Assembly (NCBI GenBank): GCA_039621445.1
Contig: CP154957.1
Location: 19,360,714 to 19,424,713 of the forward strand
Length of the DNA: 64,000 nucleotides
Reading direction: 5' to 3'
DNA from: Euglena gracilis
Taxonomy: Eukaryota; Euglenida; Euglenophyceae; Euglenales
The notes under the pieces were generated by a model that ran no database searches, was not told the DNA's origin, and was given only the letters and a program-made list of their open reading frames with translations. Shown one piece after another: positions 1-12,017 of the stretch. The position numbers and the translations under genes are program-made. Positions within the stretch are counted from its first letter, which is position 1. Each line of letters begins with the position of its first letter.

Positions 1-1455
1 GACCCAAAGTCAATGGGTCGGCGGCCCAAAACGGGGCGCCGGCGGGTCGAAAAACGCTCGTTTTCGGCTCGAAAACAGTTTTTCCGGGTCCGGGAGGCCA
101 AAAAACATCGTTTTGGGCAAAAAAAATTTTTTCGATTTTTTTCGACTTTTTTGACCCGGTTTTGACCCAAAGTCAATGGGTCGGCGGCCCAAAACGGGGC
201 GCCGGCGGGTCGAAAAACGCTCGTTTTCGGCTCGAAAACAGTTTTTCCGGGTCCGGGAGGCCAAAAAGCATCGTTTCGGGCGAAAAAAATTTTTTCGATT
301 TTTTTCGACTTTTTTGACCCGGTTTTGACCCAAAGTCAATGGGTCGGCGGCCCAAAACGGGGCCCCGGCGGGTCGAAAAACGCTCGTTTTCGGCTCGAAA
401 ACGGTTTTTCCGGGTCCGGGAGGCCAAAAAACATCGTTTCGGGCGAAAAAAATTTTTTCGCTTTTTTTCGACTTTTTTGACCCGGTTTTGACCCGAAGTC
501 AATGGGTCGGCGGCCCAGAACGGGGCGCCGGCGGGTCGAAAAACGCTCGTTTTCGGCTCGAAAACAGTTTTTCCGGGTCCGGGAGGCCAAAAAACATCGT
601 TTCGGGCGAAAAAATTTTTTTCGATTTTTTTCGACTTTTTTGACCGGTTTTGACCCAAAGTCAATGGGTCGGCGGCCCAAAACGGGGCGCCGGCGGGTCG
701 AAAAACGCTCGTTTTCGGCTCGAAAACAGTTTTTCCGGGTCCGGGAGGCCAAAAAACATCGTTTTGGGCAAAAAAAATTTTTTTCGATTTTTTTCGACTT
801 TTTTGACCCGGTTTTGACCCAAAGTCAATGGGTCGGCGGCCCAAAACGGGGCGCCGGCGGGTCGAAAAACGCTCGTTTTCGGCTCGAAAACAGTTTTTCC
901 GGGTCCGGGAGGCCAAAAAACATCGTTTTGGGCAAAAAAAATTTTTTCGATTTTTTTCGACTTTTTTGACCCGGTTTTGACCCAAAGTCAATGGGTCGGC
1001 GGCCCAAAACGGGGCCCCGGCGGGTCGAAAAACGCTCGTTTTCGGCTCGAAAACAGTTTTTCCGGGTCCGGGAGGCCAAAAAACATCGTTTTGGGCAAAA
1101 AAAATTTTTCGATTTTTTTCGACTTTTTTGACCCGGTTTTGACCCAAAGTCAATGGGTCGGCGGCCCAAAACGGGGCGCCGGCGGGTCGAAAAACGCTCG
1201 TTTTCGGCTCGAAAACAGTTTTTCCGGGTCCGGGAGGCCAAAAAACATCGTTTTGGGCAAAAAAAATTTTTCGATTTTTTTCGACTTTTTTGACCCGGTT
1301 TTGACCCAAAGTCAATGGGTCGGCGGCCCAAAACGGGGCGCCGGCGGGTCGAAAAACGCTCGTTTTCGGCTCGAAAACGGTTTTTCCGGGTCCGGGAGGC
1401 CAAAAAACATCGTTTCGGGCGAAAAACATTTTTTCGATTTTTTTCGACTTTTTGG
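1..1455 (+). repeat. Tandem array of nine 163-bp units
   Basis: The word CAATGGGTCGG recurs at 11, 174, 337, 500, 662, 826, 989, 1151 and 1313, so units are 162-164 bp. Each unit has a GC-rich half and an A/T-rich half with runs of A and T. Units differ by a few substitutions and one- or two-base length changes. Long open frames in several phases arise because the unit is near a multiple of three; I do not regard them as genes. The last unit runs into the body of a composite repeat. Confidence 0.97.
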
Positions 1456-2198
1456 CCGAAAATGGCCAAGTCGAACAGAGGGAAAAGTGTACAAAATGGC
1501 TTGAAATGGCCCAAATTGGCCAAAAAACGGCTGTATCTCGGGCTGGGCGGTGAGTTGCGGGGAAACCAAAATCCCAGTAGATACAGCGTTCCAAGGGCTT
1601 CAATTTAGGTCTCCGGACATTTCCTTTGATTTTGCATCATTTTCGAGAAATTTTGAAAACATCGATTTTTTGACCCCCCACCCCCCAAAAACGGCCAAGT
1701 CGAACAGAGGGAAAAGTGTACAAAACGGCCGTCTGCGCCGAAAACGGCCGTATCTCGGGCTAGGCGGGGGGTTGCGGGGAAATCAAAATACCGGTAGATA
1801 GGGCGTTCCAAGGGCTTCAAATTAGGTCTCCGGACATTTCCTTTGGTTTGGCTTCATTTTGGAGATATTTTGAAAATTGACATTTTTTGGCCGTCCAAAG
1901 GGGGGGGGGGCTTATTCAGGGGGGGTTGGCGAATCCTACCCAGTTTGGACCCCTTCGCGCGTGAATAACTCGGGCCTGGCGAGGAGTTGGGGGTCAAACC
2001 CAGGTGATTCGGAAACTAGGAATCCAGTCGCTCGTGACTGAAAAAAAAAATTTCGGGAACGGGGCCGGGATCATGGTGATAATCCGCCGGTTCCCGAGGT
2101 GGCCCCGAGGGGGGGGGGGAGGGGGGGGGGGTTCGGGGGGGGGTTTCCCCCAGGGGTAAGCTTCGCTCTTACCCATAAAGGGATAAGAGCTCAGCGAG
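1..2198 (+). mobile_element. Composite repeat copy A, left end outside or array-expanded
   Basis: Downstream of the array it holds two blocks containing a GTATCTCGGGCT-like word and then the common 3' part: AATAACTCGGGCC, CCAGTCGCTCG, GATAATCCGCCGG, a G-tract, TTACCCATAAAGGG and the end TAAGAGCTCAGCG at about 2197. The same order of blocks is found in copies near 12, 20.6, 24, 38.8 and 54 kb. No coding capacity is recognisable. Confidence 0.85.
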
Positions 2199-4332
2199 AC
2201 CCCCCCATAAATAGGACCACCCCTTGACGACGTGAAGCGCTGGGGACAATGAAGATTTTCCCTGAAAAATTACCAAAAACCTGATTTCACACACAAAAAT
2301 AATGAAAATTATTTTCGGATTTTTGAAGTGAAAGAAACATGCTAAATGTCAATTTACACCAATTTACACATGGCGCGAAGCGCCGAAAGAAAATTTTTAA
2401 TGCTGTTGGGAACCTGAAAAAATGGTGCTTTTTTTTCGGGCCCGGATCGGTCAAGAAAAATCCAAAAATAAGACCCCCCAAAATAAGACCCCCCCTGGAG
2501 GCTTCCAGTAACGGACCCAAAAATAAGACCCGGGGTTTACCCCCCCCCCCCCCCCCCCGAGTCTTCTGACCAAAAAGAAGCATCTGAGAGGGAGGCTGCC
2601 GATGGCAGTGGACCGGCCTGATGGCACTGGTGTCGCCAGACCACTCAGCAAGTGGCACGCAGAGAGGATGAGGATCATTCCAGGGCTGGAGGGGACTAAA
2701 AAAACAACGAATTGGAGAACACATTGTTGCTCCGGGCGTGATCATGCTTGCTCCCCAGGTTGTCATCACTGCACAAGCAAGGTGCATTCCAACCGCAACC
2801 TGGTTGTAGTTGGCCCAATCAATCCATTGAAGGTGGGAAAAGACAGCATGACAGCCTGAAGCTTGGCTGAGATGGGCTGAGGGAAGGCACAAAAGTGAAC
2901 TTGGCAGTGGCGGGCAGGCCAACCGTCTGTCAGGGTGGGGGAGGGTTTCGCAGACACTTAGGGCACCGGCCCGGCGGTGGCTCAACAAGGTTTGTTCTTC
3001 AATCCAGGGGCCAAACAAGCTGTGGGCTCTGGGCGACATAATCCGCCCTTGATGACCCTTGATGAAAATAATAGGATCGCACTGCTACTCAAAAGAGGTG
3101 TACAGGAATGCTGGTGAAGAAGATGGCTGCACGTCCTACTGACCCTGATAGCAATACACTTTTTCAGAAGCGGGGGGGGGGGTCACGGGTGGGGGTGTTC
3201 CCCCGTGACCCGACTTGGACCCTTTCCGCCAAATTTTGCTGGAAAAATTCTGACCGGTGATGCCCGATTTGATGAAAATACCCAGCTCTGAGGCATGAAA
3301 TTTTCAGATTTGGGGTCCTAATTTGGTTTCAAAATCCTAATTTCAGGTGTGGGGCTCTTCTTACCTCAATTTTCAGGGGTTTGCTTGAATTTGGAATTTT
3401 CACTGGTCCCGGGGGTTCTTTAAATTGCGGGGTGACTCATTGCTTATGTGTCAAATTTGGGCTTGGACTATAGAAATATTTGGTCTTAAAGGACAATTCT
3501 GAGAATTATGTGGATGCCCACCCCGCATTGCGTTCCAAATTTGTGAAAACCCCATTTCCGAAAATTCAAGTCGGTGGTTCCTAATTTGGCCACCGAAAAT
3601 GGGTGTTCCCCCCCTGACCCCCCCCCCCCCCCCCGTGACCCGAACCACCAGGAAAAAGAAGAACCAAACCTGTAAAACAGATGATCCGGTGCAGTCAAAA
3701 AGACAGCACCGTATGTAAGATACATCTGAGCAGCAAGAGGTGGTCCTAACTGGTGGGGTGGGATGCAAGCCTGCTGGCCGGCTGGAAATTTGGAAAACCA
3801 ACTTGGGCAATTGAAACAGGCAATTGTTTTAAACACAGATAAACGCTCGAAATCAAAATGAGGAAACACTTTTGGGCACCCAACTAATGAGTTAAAAAGG
3901 TTTGTCACCCCCCCCCATTTTCACCCAGGATTTGAAATACACAACTTTGGGTTTGAGTGAAGGCATGAGAAAAGTCGAAAAGGTCAACCAACCCTGGCAC
4001 ATACCATTTTTGGTGGTTTACAACGCACCAACCCCATCAAACCCCTGGACACCCCTCCCCCGGGATTAAATTTCTTAAGCTATGCCCTGACACCAGCATG
4101 GCTCCACAGCATGCCTCCCACAATTCATCTTATTATCTCATTGGGACGGCCCCTCCCTCACCAGTGCCAGAGCATTTCAAAATCACCAACCAAGCTTCTG
4201 GACGCAGGGGTGCTCTAACCACTTCATCATTCTCCTCAATCCGCCACCTTGCCACACAGCACGCACGCATTCATACACTTGTGGCCATTGACATTGTACA
4301 AATTTGCAAGGGTCATGCATTGAACGTCTGCA

Positions 4333-4620
4333 GAATGCATGACCCAGCTTATGAGAATCCCTCTGGTGTGTAACGGCATGTAGGGGGGCCTCTCCGTCTG
4401 CCAGTGTTGGGCTTGGAGAGGAAATTTGCATGCACAAGGAAAATGAAAATTGCAAACGCACAGCTAACATGCAATCTCAATCAACAAGCAGTACATTATT
4501 CAGGTGTGCGCACTTACACAATGTATTTCCCTCACCAAGCCCAACACTCGCCGTGGGAAACGATTCCACTCCACACCGTAACACGCCAGAGGGAATCTAT
4601 TTAGTTTCAGACATAAACCA
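4333..4620. repeat. MITE-like element, copy 1
   Basis: The ends are inverted: GAATCCCTCTGGTGTGTAAC near 4353 and the complement of GATTCCCTCTGGCGTGTTAC near 4600. The interior matches the element at 63252-63538, including GAACAAGCAGT- and ATGTATTTCC-like stretches. Where copy 2 carries ATTGCGC palindromes, this copy has other sequence. Confidence 0.75.
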
Positions 4621-5059
4621 TTCAAAAAAAGAATATTTAATATGCCAAAAGGTGCACAAAACCACATTTTGCCCAAAACCATTGATGATTGCAAATGATG
4701 ACGTTCAAAAACTTTTCAAACACCAAACAGAGGGAACACTGGTATATTTTCTTCACGGCCCCAGGGTTGGAAAGGTGGCTGGGAAAATGCGGAGAGAACT
4801 TCCTGAATACTCACCAAAAAATAAAATCATTAAATTAAATAATGGGATTTTCACATGCTGGCCAAATGCCATCCTTACTTGGGACCCTTGACCTGTCATC
4901 AGGCATCAGCCGGGGCCAGCTCTCAATGTGACAGGGTGAGGTAGCCAGGACCGGCAGCACAAGGCAGCGGGGTCCAGGGCCACAGCACGAGCACTTCGGA
5001 TCGGGTCACAGAGCTCTTGCTGTGCGTACCGTGGCGGTTCGGGGCCTGCAGCCCCACGG

Positions 5060-5455
5060 CAGGGTTCGATATAAGGACAGGTGGGGGGGTGGTCCGGACC
5101 CCCCCCCTGCGGGCCAGGAGGGGGGGGGGTGGGGCGGACACCCCCCCCCACCTAAACAGGTGCGCGGTCAGGGTGGCCGAAAATTTTTGACCCCCCAAAA
5201 CGACCAAAAGTGCCATTTTGGGCACTTTTTGGGCAAAAATGTGCCAAAAATGCAAAAATTTTCGGCGCGAAGCGCCGGAGGAAAAAATTGACCCTTTTTG
5301 GGGGGGGTCAATTTTTGCCCCCGAGGGTCGGTCCGGACCCCCCTTGCAGGTGGGGGGGGGGTGGTCCGGACCCCCCCTGCGGGCCAGGAGGGGGGGGGGG
5401 GGGGGGGGACACCCCCCCACCTAAACCATGTACGCCCTCCTTATATCGAACCCTG
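5060..5455. mobile_element. hAT-like non-autonomous element with perfect 8-bp TSD
   Basis: The terminal inverted repeat CAGGGTTCGATATAAGG is perfect at both ends. It is flanked by CCCCACGG at 5052-5059 and 5456-5463. The interior has several G-tracts, the word GGTCCGGACCCCC and a perfect mini-hairpin CGGCGCGAAGCGCCG at 5263-5277. No ORF of note. The CAG start and 8-bp duplication are typical of the hAT superfamily. Confidence 0.93.
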
Positions 5456-6959
5456 CCCCACGGTCCCCACCCCCAGGCATTGGCTCTACAGCACACCATA
5501 CCCCCTTCTCCAACCGCCTTCTTTCCGACAAGGCATTCGAAAGCCGAGGGTGAGCCCGAGAGTGAGCCCCCCAAATGTTGTTACGGTTCACCTCTGGGTA
5601 GGACGCAGCACCTTGGAAACCAACCATCTGACGAACAGATCCTTGGTGATACGACACCGAACACAACCAAAGCACATTTTGGCGTGGAGTTGCCACCGGA
5701 ACCCTTTGCCAGGCATTCTGGGCTGCCCTCGCCTTTGTCTCAACCCAGGGGAGAGAACGTTCTCACAGGTGCATGCCCCAGAGGATGGGAAGGGGGGAGG
5801 AGAATGGGTGGGGAGAGGGGTGAGGTAGCGGGGGTGAAAGGGGTGGAAAGGAAGGGGTCAGGGCTTAGATGCCCCAATCTTCCTTTTTGAGGGGGGAGAA
5901 TGGGGGGGCAGGGTACAGTGCGCGGCCATCCAGGGGCCACCAGTGAGGGGCAGGAGCGGTCCCCCTCAACTGGGACACCGGGAAAGACCGCTGGGGATGG
6001 CCGGTGCATTTTGGGCGATTGAAAAACAACGCAGCGGCTCTCCAGCGCGGGTCATTCGGCAGAAGTTAGACTGCCGAACCTGCCTCGCATCACCTCGGAA
6101 AGTTTCCGGGGACATTGCCACCCCTGTGCCAATGGTGTTGGGCCTCACCCTCCGCACTCGCCACAGCAGGCATGCCACCAGCCACCGCAAGCGGTGGTGG
6201 TGGGGATGCCGGGTGGGGGACGAAACGGTCGTCCGCACCCACCACGGGGTCAAGAGTGGGGTGAGTAAATAAAATGGGTTGGAGATCAGTATAAGGCAAG
6301 AGCGGTGGTTTGGGTTGGCTGCTGGACAAACACCTTCGGTCGCCCACCCCTTTGGGTTCCGCATCGCCCTGCATCGCCCTGCATTATCGAAGGTGCTTGC
6401 TGCTGGACACACTGGTGCTCAAAGTCTTCGGCTTTCCAGAAATCCCCTCCGTCGACTTGTCAAACAGCTTTCCGGATACAAAACTAGTGGCACATTTAAA
6501 TATGGAAAAAATGGATTGCCAGACGGGCCCTTAAAGGCGGTCCTCAAGGGGCGGTCTTAAGAGAGGGGGAAAAAACGTCCTGTCGCACACGAGATCCTCC
6601 CAGAGGTCTAACTTCAAAAGAGGGGGGGGGCATTTCGTTCGGGGCTCCAAAATGAGGGAATTACATGTTTCTCCACAAATCCTGTTCTGAAACCAGAAAC
6701 AGCACTGACTTGTTGTCACGCCAATGAACACTCCTTGACACATCTCAAGGCTGAGGCACCGTCTGAAGAAAACCTGACCTGAGAGGTTGTCAAACATGCC
6801 ATTTCAGATGTTGCTTTGACCTGACCTGGTAAGTTGCCAAACGTGCCATTCAGGTGTTGCTTTGGCGCAGCCCGCCCAACGTCACCCAACAACAGACAAT
6901 CAGTGGGGCATGAAAGGAGGCAGCAGTGTGCAAATGTGAAAATGACAACTCACTTACTG

Positions 6960-7073
6960 TTATTCCCCAACATCTTCCATGGCTTTGGACATGGCCGTCG
7001 CCCGCTTCAGCATGGTGGCAAATGCCCCGTCGGCCTTCCGGCACAGCGTTTGGGGCGTCTCGAACTCCACCAC
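6960..7073 (-). CDS. ABCC last exon: C-terminus and stop
   Basis: Starts after TTCGCAG and reads VVEFETPQTLCRKADGAFAT then MLKRATAMSKAMEDVGE, followed by TAA (6960-6962). This is the usual ABCC ending ExGxPxxLLxxxxxxFxxMxxxxG. The acceptor is AG in phase 0. Confidence 0.93.
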   Translation of the reverse strand: MVEFETPQTLCRKADGAFATMLKRATAMSKAMEDVGE

Positions 7074-8785
7074 CTGCGAATAAATAAGCACACTGTTGAC
7101 TGCTCTGGCAATCCTGGGAATCTGGGTGAGTCTCCGGAAGTTGGCAAACAGTATGGTGTATCCCCCCCAACTGCCCTGACAAACCCTATTGTATTTCTTT
7201 GAGAAAAATCTCAAGCAAGGAGTCAAACAAAGTCCCCTTCACTTATGCCCAAGGGGACCCAATGGATGCCCCTGCCCCACCAACAGCCCCAAAAACATCT
7301 TGAACGGCACCAGATTCTTGCCTTTACAGGTGCATAAATGGATCAAAAAATGGGCAACAGCGGGTCGAAAATGGACTGCTCTTTTGAAAATTTAGATCGT
7401 AAGTCGATCAACATCAGAAAATCAAATCAAATAAATAAAAAAAACAGAAAAGAAATCAGCAGCTTGCTGATTTCTTTGGGTTTTATGCAATTTTAATTTT
7501 TTTGATACCCAGTTCAACATCCGATCGTCAGAGGACATCCAATGTCGTCCGAATGTGTTTTTGGTCAACCAGTGAAATTGAAGTATTTGATGGAGATGCA
7601 GATTGACAGGGGCAATGGAAAAAATCAGGAAATCAGAAATCAGGCCAATTGGAAACACTGAGGTTGCCTATGAAATCTCCCTGATCTGATCAACATTGCA
7701 TTTTTGTCAACCGTGCTTTTTTCCACTTCCACATACACAAACACAAAGGGCCAGAGGCGAACAACAGCGCCAGGCCAGGAGAAGGGATACAAGGCACCAA
7801 ACAAACAGCCACAGTGCACACAGGGGGTCTCGGACCCCCCTCGGTCCAAAGGGGGGGGGGTGGTCTGGACCCCCCCTCCCCCCCAAAACCACTGCTCACT
7901 TAATACCCTGGGATAGGGTTTAGGGTTAGGGAAGAGATTTTTTTTTGGGAGGGGGTGGTAGGATGGGGGGGGGTAGGGGTCCCGGGTTCGTGCCATGCCT
8001 CTCCGGACTCCCTCACTTTCAAAAAAACCAGTCACACAGGCTTCTTTTACCAACCCGGGGGGAGGGGGAGGTGCCTTGTGCTATGGGGTGCCTGCAACGG
8101 AAGGCAAGCATATCGGCTTTCAGCCGATGTGTTTTTGCGTTGTTTTTTTTTTGCGTCACACACAGGGTTTGATGAAAGGAGGGGTTGGGGATTAAGTGGG
8201 GGGGGTTGGTGTCATGTCCTTCCCCTCTGTGTCTTCTTCCACCCCCCCCCCCCTGAGTGACTGGATGGCTTCCGGTTGGGGTTGCTAAGGGCTAAGGGTT
8301 CGTTTGGCCTGAAATGGACCAAAGTGCCCACCCAATGCAAAAAGGTGTGATGATTTTTTTGAGAAAACTGTCAAAATTCATTTATTTTGAGCGTCCGAGT
8401 GTCAGAGTGACCGAAACCCCTTCCCAGGCTTCATTTTGAGGAAAGTCGCACCACCCCCCGGGGGTGCTACGGGCAGGCAGGGAGATTTGGTTGGCTTGTC
8501 CCCCGGAGAGGTCAATTTTTGGGGTGGCCAGTGCAAGAGCACACCCCAGTGTGAAGGTGACAGGCCCGAAAATGTCCGTTTTCAAGAAGGGAAAATGGCT
8601 GGGTCGGCAGGCACCAGGACCCAAAACTGACCCCCCCCCCCCGGGATGGTGCCTGATGTGGGCATCATGGGAAAAAGGGAGGGAGGAACGCAGCATCCAT
8701 CCTCAAAAAATGTGAGCCAACTGTTTACAAAAAAACTCGATGCAATTTGTGCGACAGATCGGTTAGGAATGGGGAAGGGCCATAC
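7074..8785. other. Intron before the last ABCC exon
   Basis: GT at the 8786 exon edge and AG at 7074-7075. It holds A/T-rich sequence at 7.4-7.7 kb, a G/C tract block (7830-7885), a short telomere-like patch GGGTTTAGGGTTAGGG at about 7916-7931, and a G-rich block with GGGGTGCCTGC (about 8080-8096). No gene seen. Confidence 0.7.
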
Positions 8786-8875
8786 GTGGCCATGGTCCAG
8801 CACCAGGATGCGGTCACAGTCCAGTACGGTATGCAGCCGGTGAGCAATGGTGATGACGGTGCTTTGGGCGAAGTG
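8786..8875 (-). CDS. ABCC exon: NBD2 H-loop
   Basis: Reads FAQSTVITIAHRLHTVLDCD then RILVLDHGHV. TIAHRLxTVxDxDRIxVLDxGxxVE is the H-loop region with the switch histidine. The donor CAC|GTATGG is canonical in phase 0 and joins to VVEFETP in the last exon. Confidence 0.95.
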
Positions 8876-9149
8876 CTCTCGGTCAGGCCCATCCCCTCCC
8901 GAGCAAGACGAGGCAAAAGCGAGCTGACAAGTTCTGGCAATCACACACAGCCATTAGGGGGGATTTAAGAATACAGGAATGCTTCCAGGAAAAGCTTTGT
9001 TCAGCAAACATTGAACGAATCTGGGAACATAGCAGATGCTGCTTTCCAAAAATCCTGGACAATCTGCTCTTTATTTGAGGGACCCTGAGAGCAAAACTTA
9101 TGCCAAACTAAGATATTTCTCAACTCCTGCAAAAAAAAAAACAGAAAAT

Positions 9150-9445
9150 ACACACATATAAATGCATACATGCATGCATGCATGCATGCATACATACATA
9201 CATACATACATACATACATACATACATACATACCTACGTACATACATACAGGCACACACACATACATACATACATATATACATACATACACACATACATA
9301 CATACATACATACATACGTACATACATACATACATACATACATACATACATACATACATACATACATACATACATACATACATGCATGCATGCATGCATA
9401 CATACATACATACATACATATACATACACACATTCATAAACATTT
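9150..9445. repeat. CATA tetranucleotide microsatellite
   Basis: About 290 bp of CATA units with short CATG and CACA interruptions, near-symmetrical around the centre. It lies in the intron between the two NBD2 exons 8786-8875 and 9959-10105. The rest of that intron (9446-9958) carries CAGCC-rich sequence related to the element at 50312. Confidence 0.97.
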
Positions 9446-9565
9446 ACATTTGTATGGGTGCCAAATAATAGGTTAATTATGCATGCATGAGCACAAAAAG
9501 GACACATTTCCACCAAAAAAATCAGAAACTTGCCATCAGGGGGTAGCTTAAAAATTTTGACCTCA

Positions 9566-10578
<1,013 letters not shown>

Positions 10579-10701
10579 CCCCGCCTCCTCGATGTGGAAG
10601 TCCAGCGGGTCCTTCCCCTCCTCCGCCTGCGAGCGGACGAAGTCGCTCAGGGAGGACATGTCCAGCGCCGTCCAAATGTCCGCATCGGAGTAGTCCCCGG
10701 T
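10579..10701 (-). CDS. ABCC exon: NBD2 helical subdomain
   Basis: Reads TGDYSDADIWTALDMSSLSD then FVRSQAEEGKDPLDFHIEEA and G. It corresponds to xxxYSDxxIWxALExxxLKxxV. The 3' end shares GGGC with the next exon, and cutting there gives [12 protein letters not shown]. Confidence 0.92.
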
Positions 10702-11152
10702 GGGGGCAGGGCTACCTGGCGGTACGAGGCAGAAACATTGGACAGTGACGTGTCGCAGATCCCAATGCCAAACGAGCAGTGCATGTGTCTGTGTGTGTGT
10801 GTGTGTGTGTGCGTGTGTGTGGGTAGGGGTCCTTTTGGTCTTGGGTCTGCTGTGCACACATGTCGTACCATTGGGCACCCCAATGTGCACGTGCAGAAAC
10901 ATCGTAGGTTCTCATCCACACTCAATCATGCCCTCCCTACCTGCGCCACTGGACGGTGCCCACGCTGTTTTGTTTGGGCGATCTGGAGAAGAGGTCGAGT
11001 CCTGGTGTGTTCCGCGCCAAAATTGTTCACCGTTTGAAATTCAATTGAATTGGGTTGCTCTTGGCCACGGCACAATTCAGTTGGACGTTGACCTAACTGC
11101 CGGAGCAAAAGATGCACACAAACGCTGCGCCATTCGCCAAACAGCCCTGGGC
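10702..11152. other. Intron with a TG microsatellite
   Basis: Holds a (TG)n run at about 10789-10825. Nothing else stands out. Confidence 0.6.
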
Positions 11153-11248
11153 CGGGTCCACGTTGTATCGGACGGTGCCCTTGAACAGCACGGGCTCCTG
11201 GGGGATGATGGACAGGCGGCTGCGCAGGTCGTGGCGGGAGATGGACGT
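11153..11248 (-). CDS. ABCC exon: NBD2 HDLRSRL to Q-loop
   Basis: Reads [20 protein letters not shown] then [12 protein letters not shown]. This is the strongly conserved LxDLRSRLxIIPQDPxLFxGTxRxNLDP block containing the Q-loop glutamine. The family-length joint to the next exon is DP|TGDYSD. Using GC-AG sites would add about six residues. Confidence 0.94.
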
Positions 11249-11316
11249 GGTTGGCCCCAGGCCTACGTCACTTCCCCCACCCCCCGACATGACACTCGGG
11301 TGAACACTATTGGGTC

Positions 11317-11568
11317 CAGGGGTTTTTTTTAAGACCCCCCCCACCCCTGGGGGGGGTCGCCCCTGGAGGGGAGGTCCCGGGGGACCCACCCACTTTTCCC
11401 CGAAAAAAGCCAAAAAACTGCGAAAAATGCTGAAAATGGCACCCATTTCAAAAAAATTTTGGCGTCTTTGGTGCCGAAAAATATATCCCACCCCGGGGGG
11501 GGGGCTCGGCCGGACCCACCCACCCTGCCCCCCCCTCCCCCGGGGTCCAAGATTAAAAAAAAACCCTG
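11317..11568. mobile_element. hAT-like element in intron, TSD 7/8
   Basis: Ends CAGGGGTTTTTTTTAAG and the complement of CAGGGTTTTTTTTTAATC. Flanks are ATTGGGTC (11309-11316) and ACTGGGTC (11569-11576). The same T-rich terminus is found in the element at 52677-52960, so the two form one family. Located between two NBD2 exons. Confidence 0.88.
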
Positions 11569-11672
11569 ACTGGGTCGGGGGGTCATTTTGAGGGGCGGTC
11601 GGGTGTACCATGCGTTCAGGCAACGGTTGGGGGGTTCATCCCAAAATAATAACAAAAGCAGACAACAGGTCT

Positions 11673-11755
11673 GGCCTCCACGCCGTCGATCTGCACACTG
11701 CCCTCGGTCAGCAGCATCCGGTACAGCGCCAGCAGGAGGGACGACTTCCCACTAC
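11673..11755 (-). CDS. ABCC exon: NBD2 Walker A to IDG
   Basis: Starts GTAGTGGGAAG after GCAG and reads GSGKSSLLLALYRMLLTEGS then VQIDGVEA. This is the P-loop helix and the GxIxIDGxxI strand. The 3' junction is ambiguous: VEA|TSISR gives the exact family length, with CCA shared by both flanks. Confidence 0.93.
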
Positions 11756-12017
11756 CTGCACCACAACGTGGATGTGTGTGTGTGTGTGTGTGTGTGTGCG
11801 AATGAACCATTGCAATACCAAATGCCAGATGCACACCCAAAGAGGTTGAGAGAGAGGGTGGATTTGAGCCAAACAGGCCAAAAAAACCAGAAGCCCACTC
11901 AAACAGCTTGGGCCACAGATTAACTGCGAACTCACATTGTTGTTGAGTAAACCCAAAAACTGGGTTGTTTTAAACCCAAAAAAAATGGGGAAAAAATCAA
12001 AAGTTCAAAGAAACATT

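Larger units (their letters stand above)
2199..6959. other. 3' flank of the transporter gene: repeats, no gene supported
   Basis: Contains G/C homopolymers (about 2539-2558, 3172-3183, 3601-3635), a mini-hairpin GGCGCGAAGCGCC at 2372-2384, a MITE-like repeat (4333-4620), a hAT-like element (5060-5455) and G-rich unique-looking sequence to 6.9 kb. Open frames of up to 250 codons (for example minus 2287-3039) show no family similarity that I can recognise and cross homopolymers. Confidence 0.6.

Noticed and set aside
173-1603. Minus-strand open frame of 476 codons across the tandem array
   Set aside because: Openness follows from a repeat unit close to a multiple of three; the same array is open in several frames on both strands, and the product is a repeat translation with no family similarity.
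2287-3039. Minus-strand open frame of 250 codons downstream of the transporter
   Set aside because: It crosses an 18-base C run and G-rich element sequence, and no motif is recognisable.
5210-5890. Plus-strand open frame of 226 codons
   Set aside because: It runs through the right half of the hAT-like element at 5060-5455 into unrelated sequence; low complexity.
7905-7935. Telomere or chromosome end from TTAGGG-like words
   Set aside because: Only two or three degenerate units within an intron; more likely chance or a captured fragment.
9162-9476. Open frames rich in HTY/YVC over the CATA repeat
   Set aside because: Microsatellite translation.
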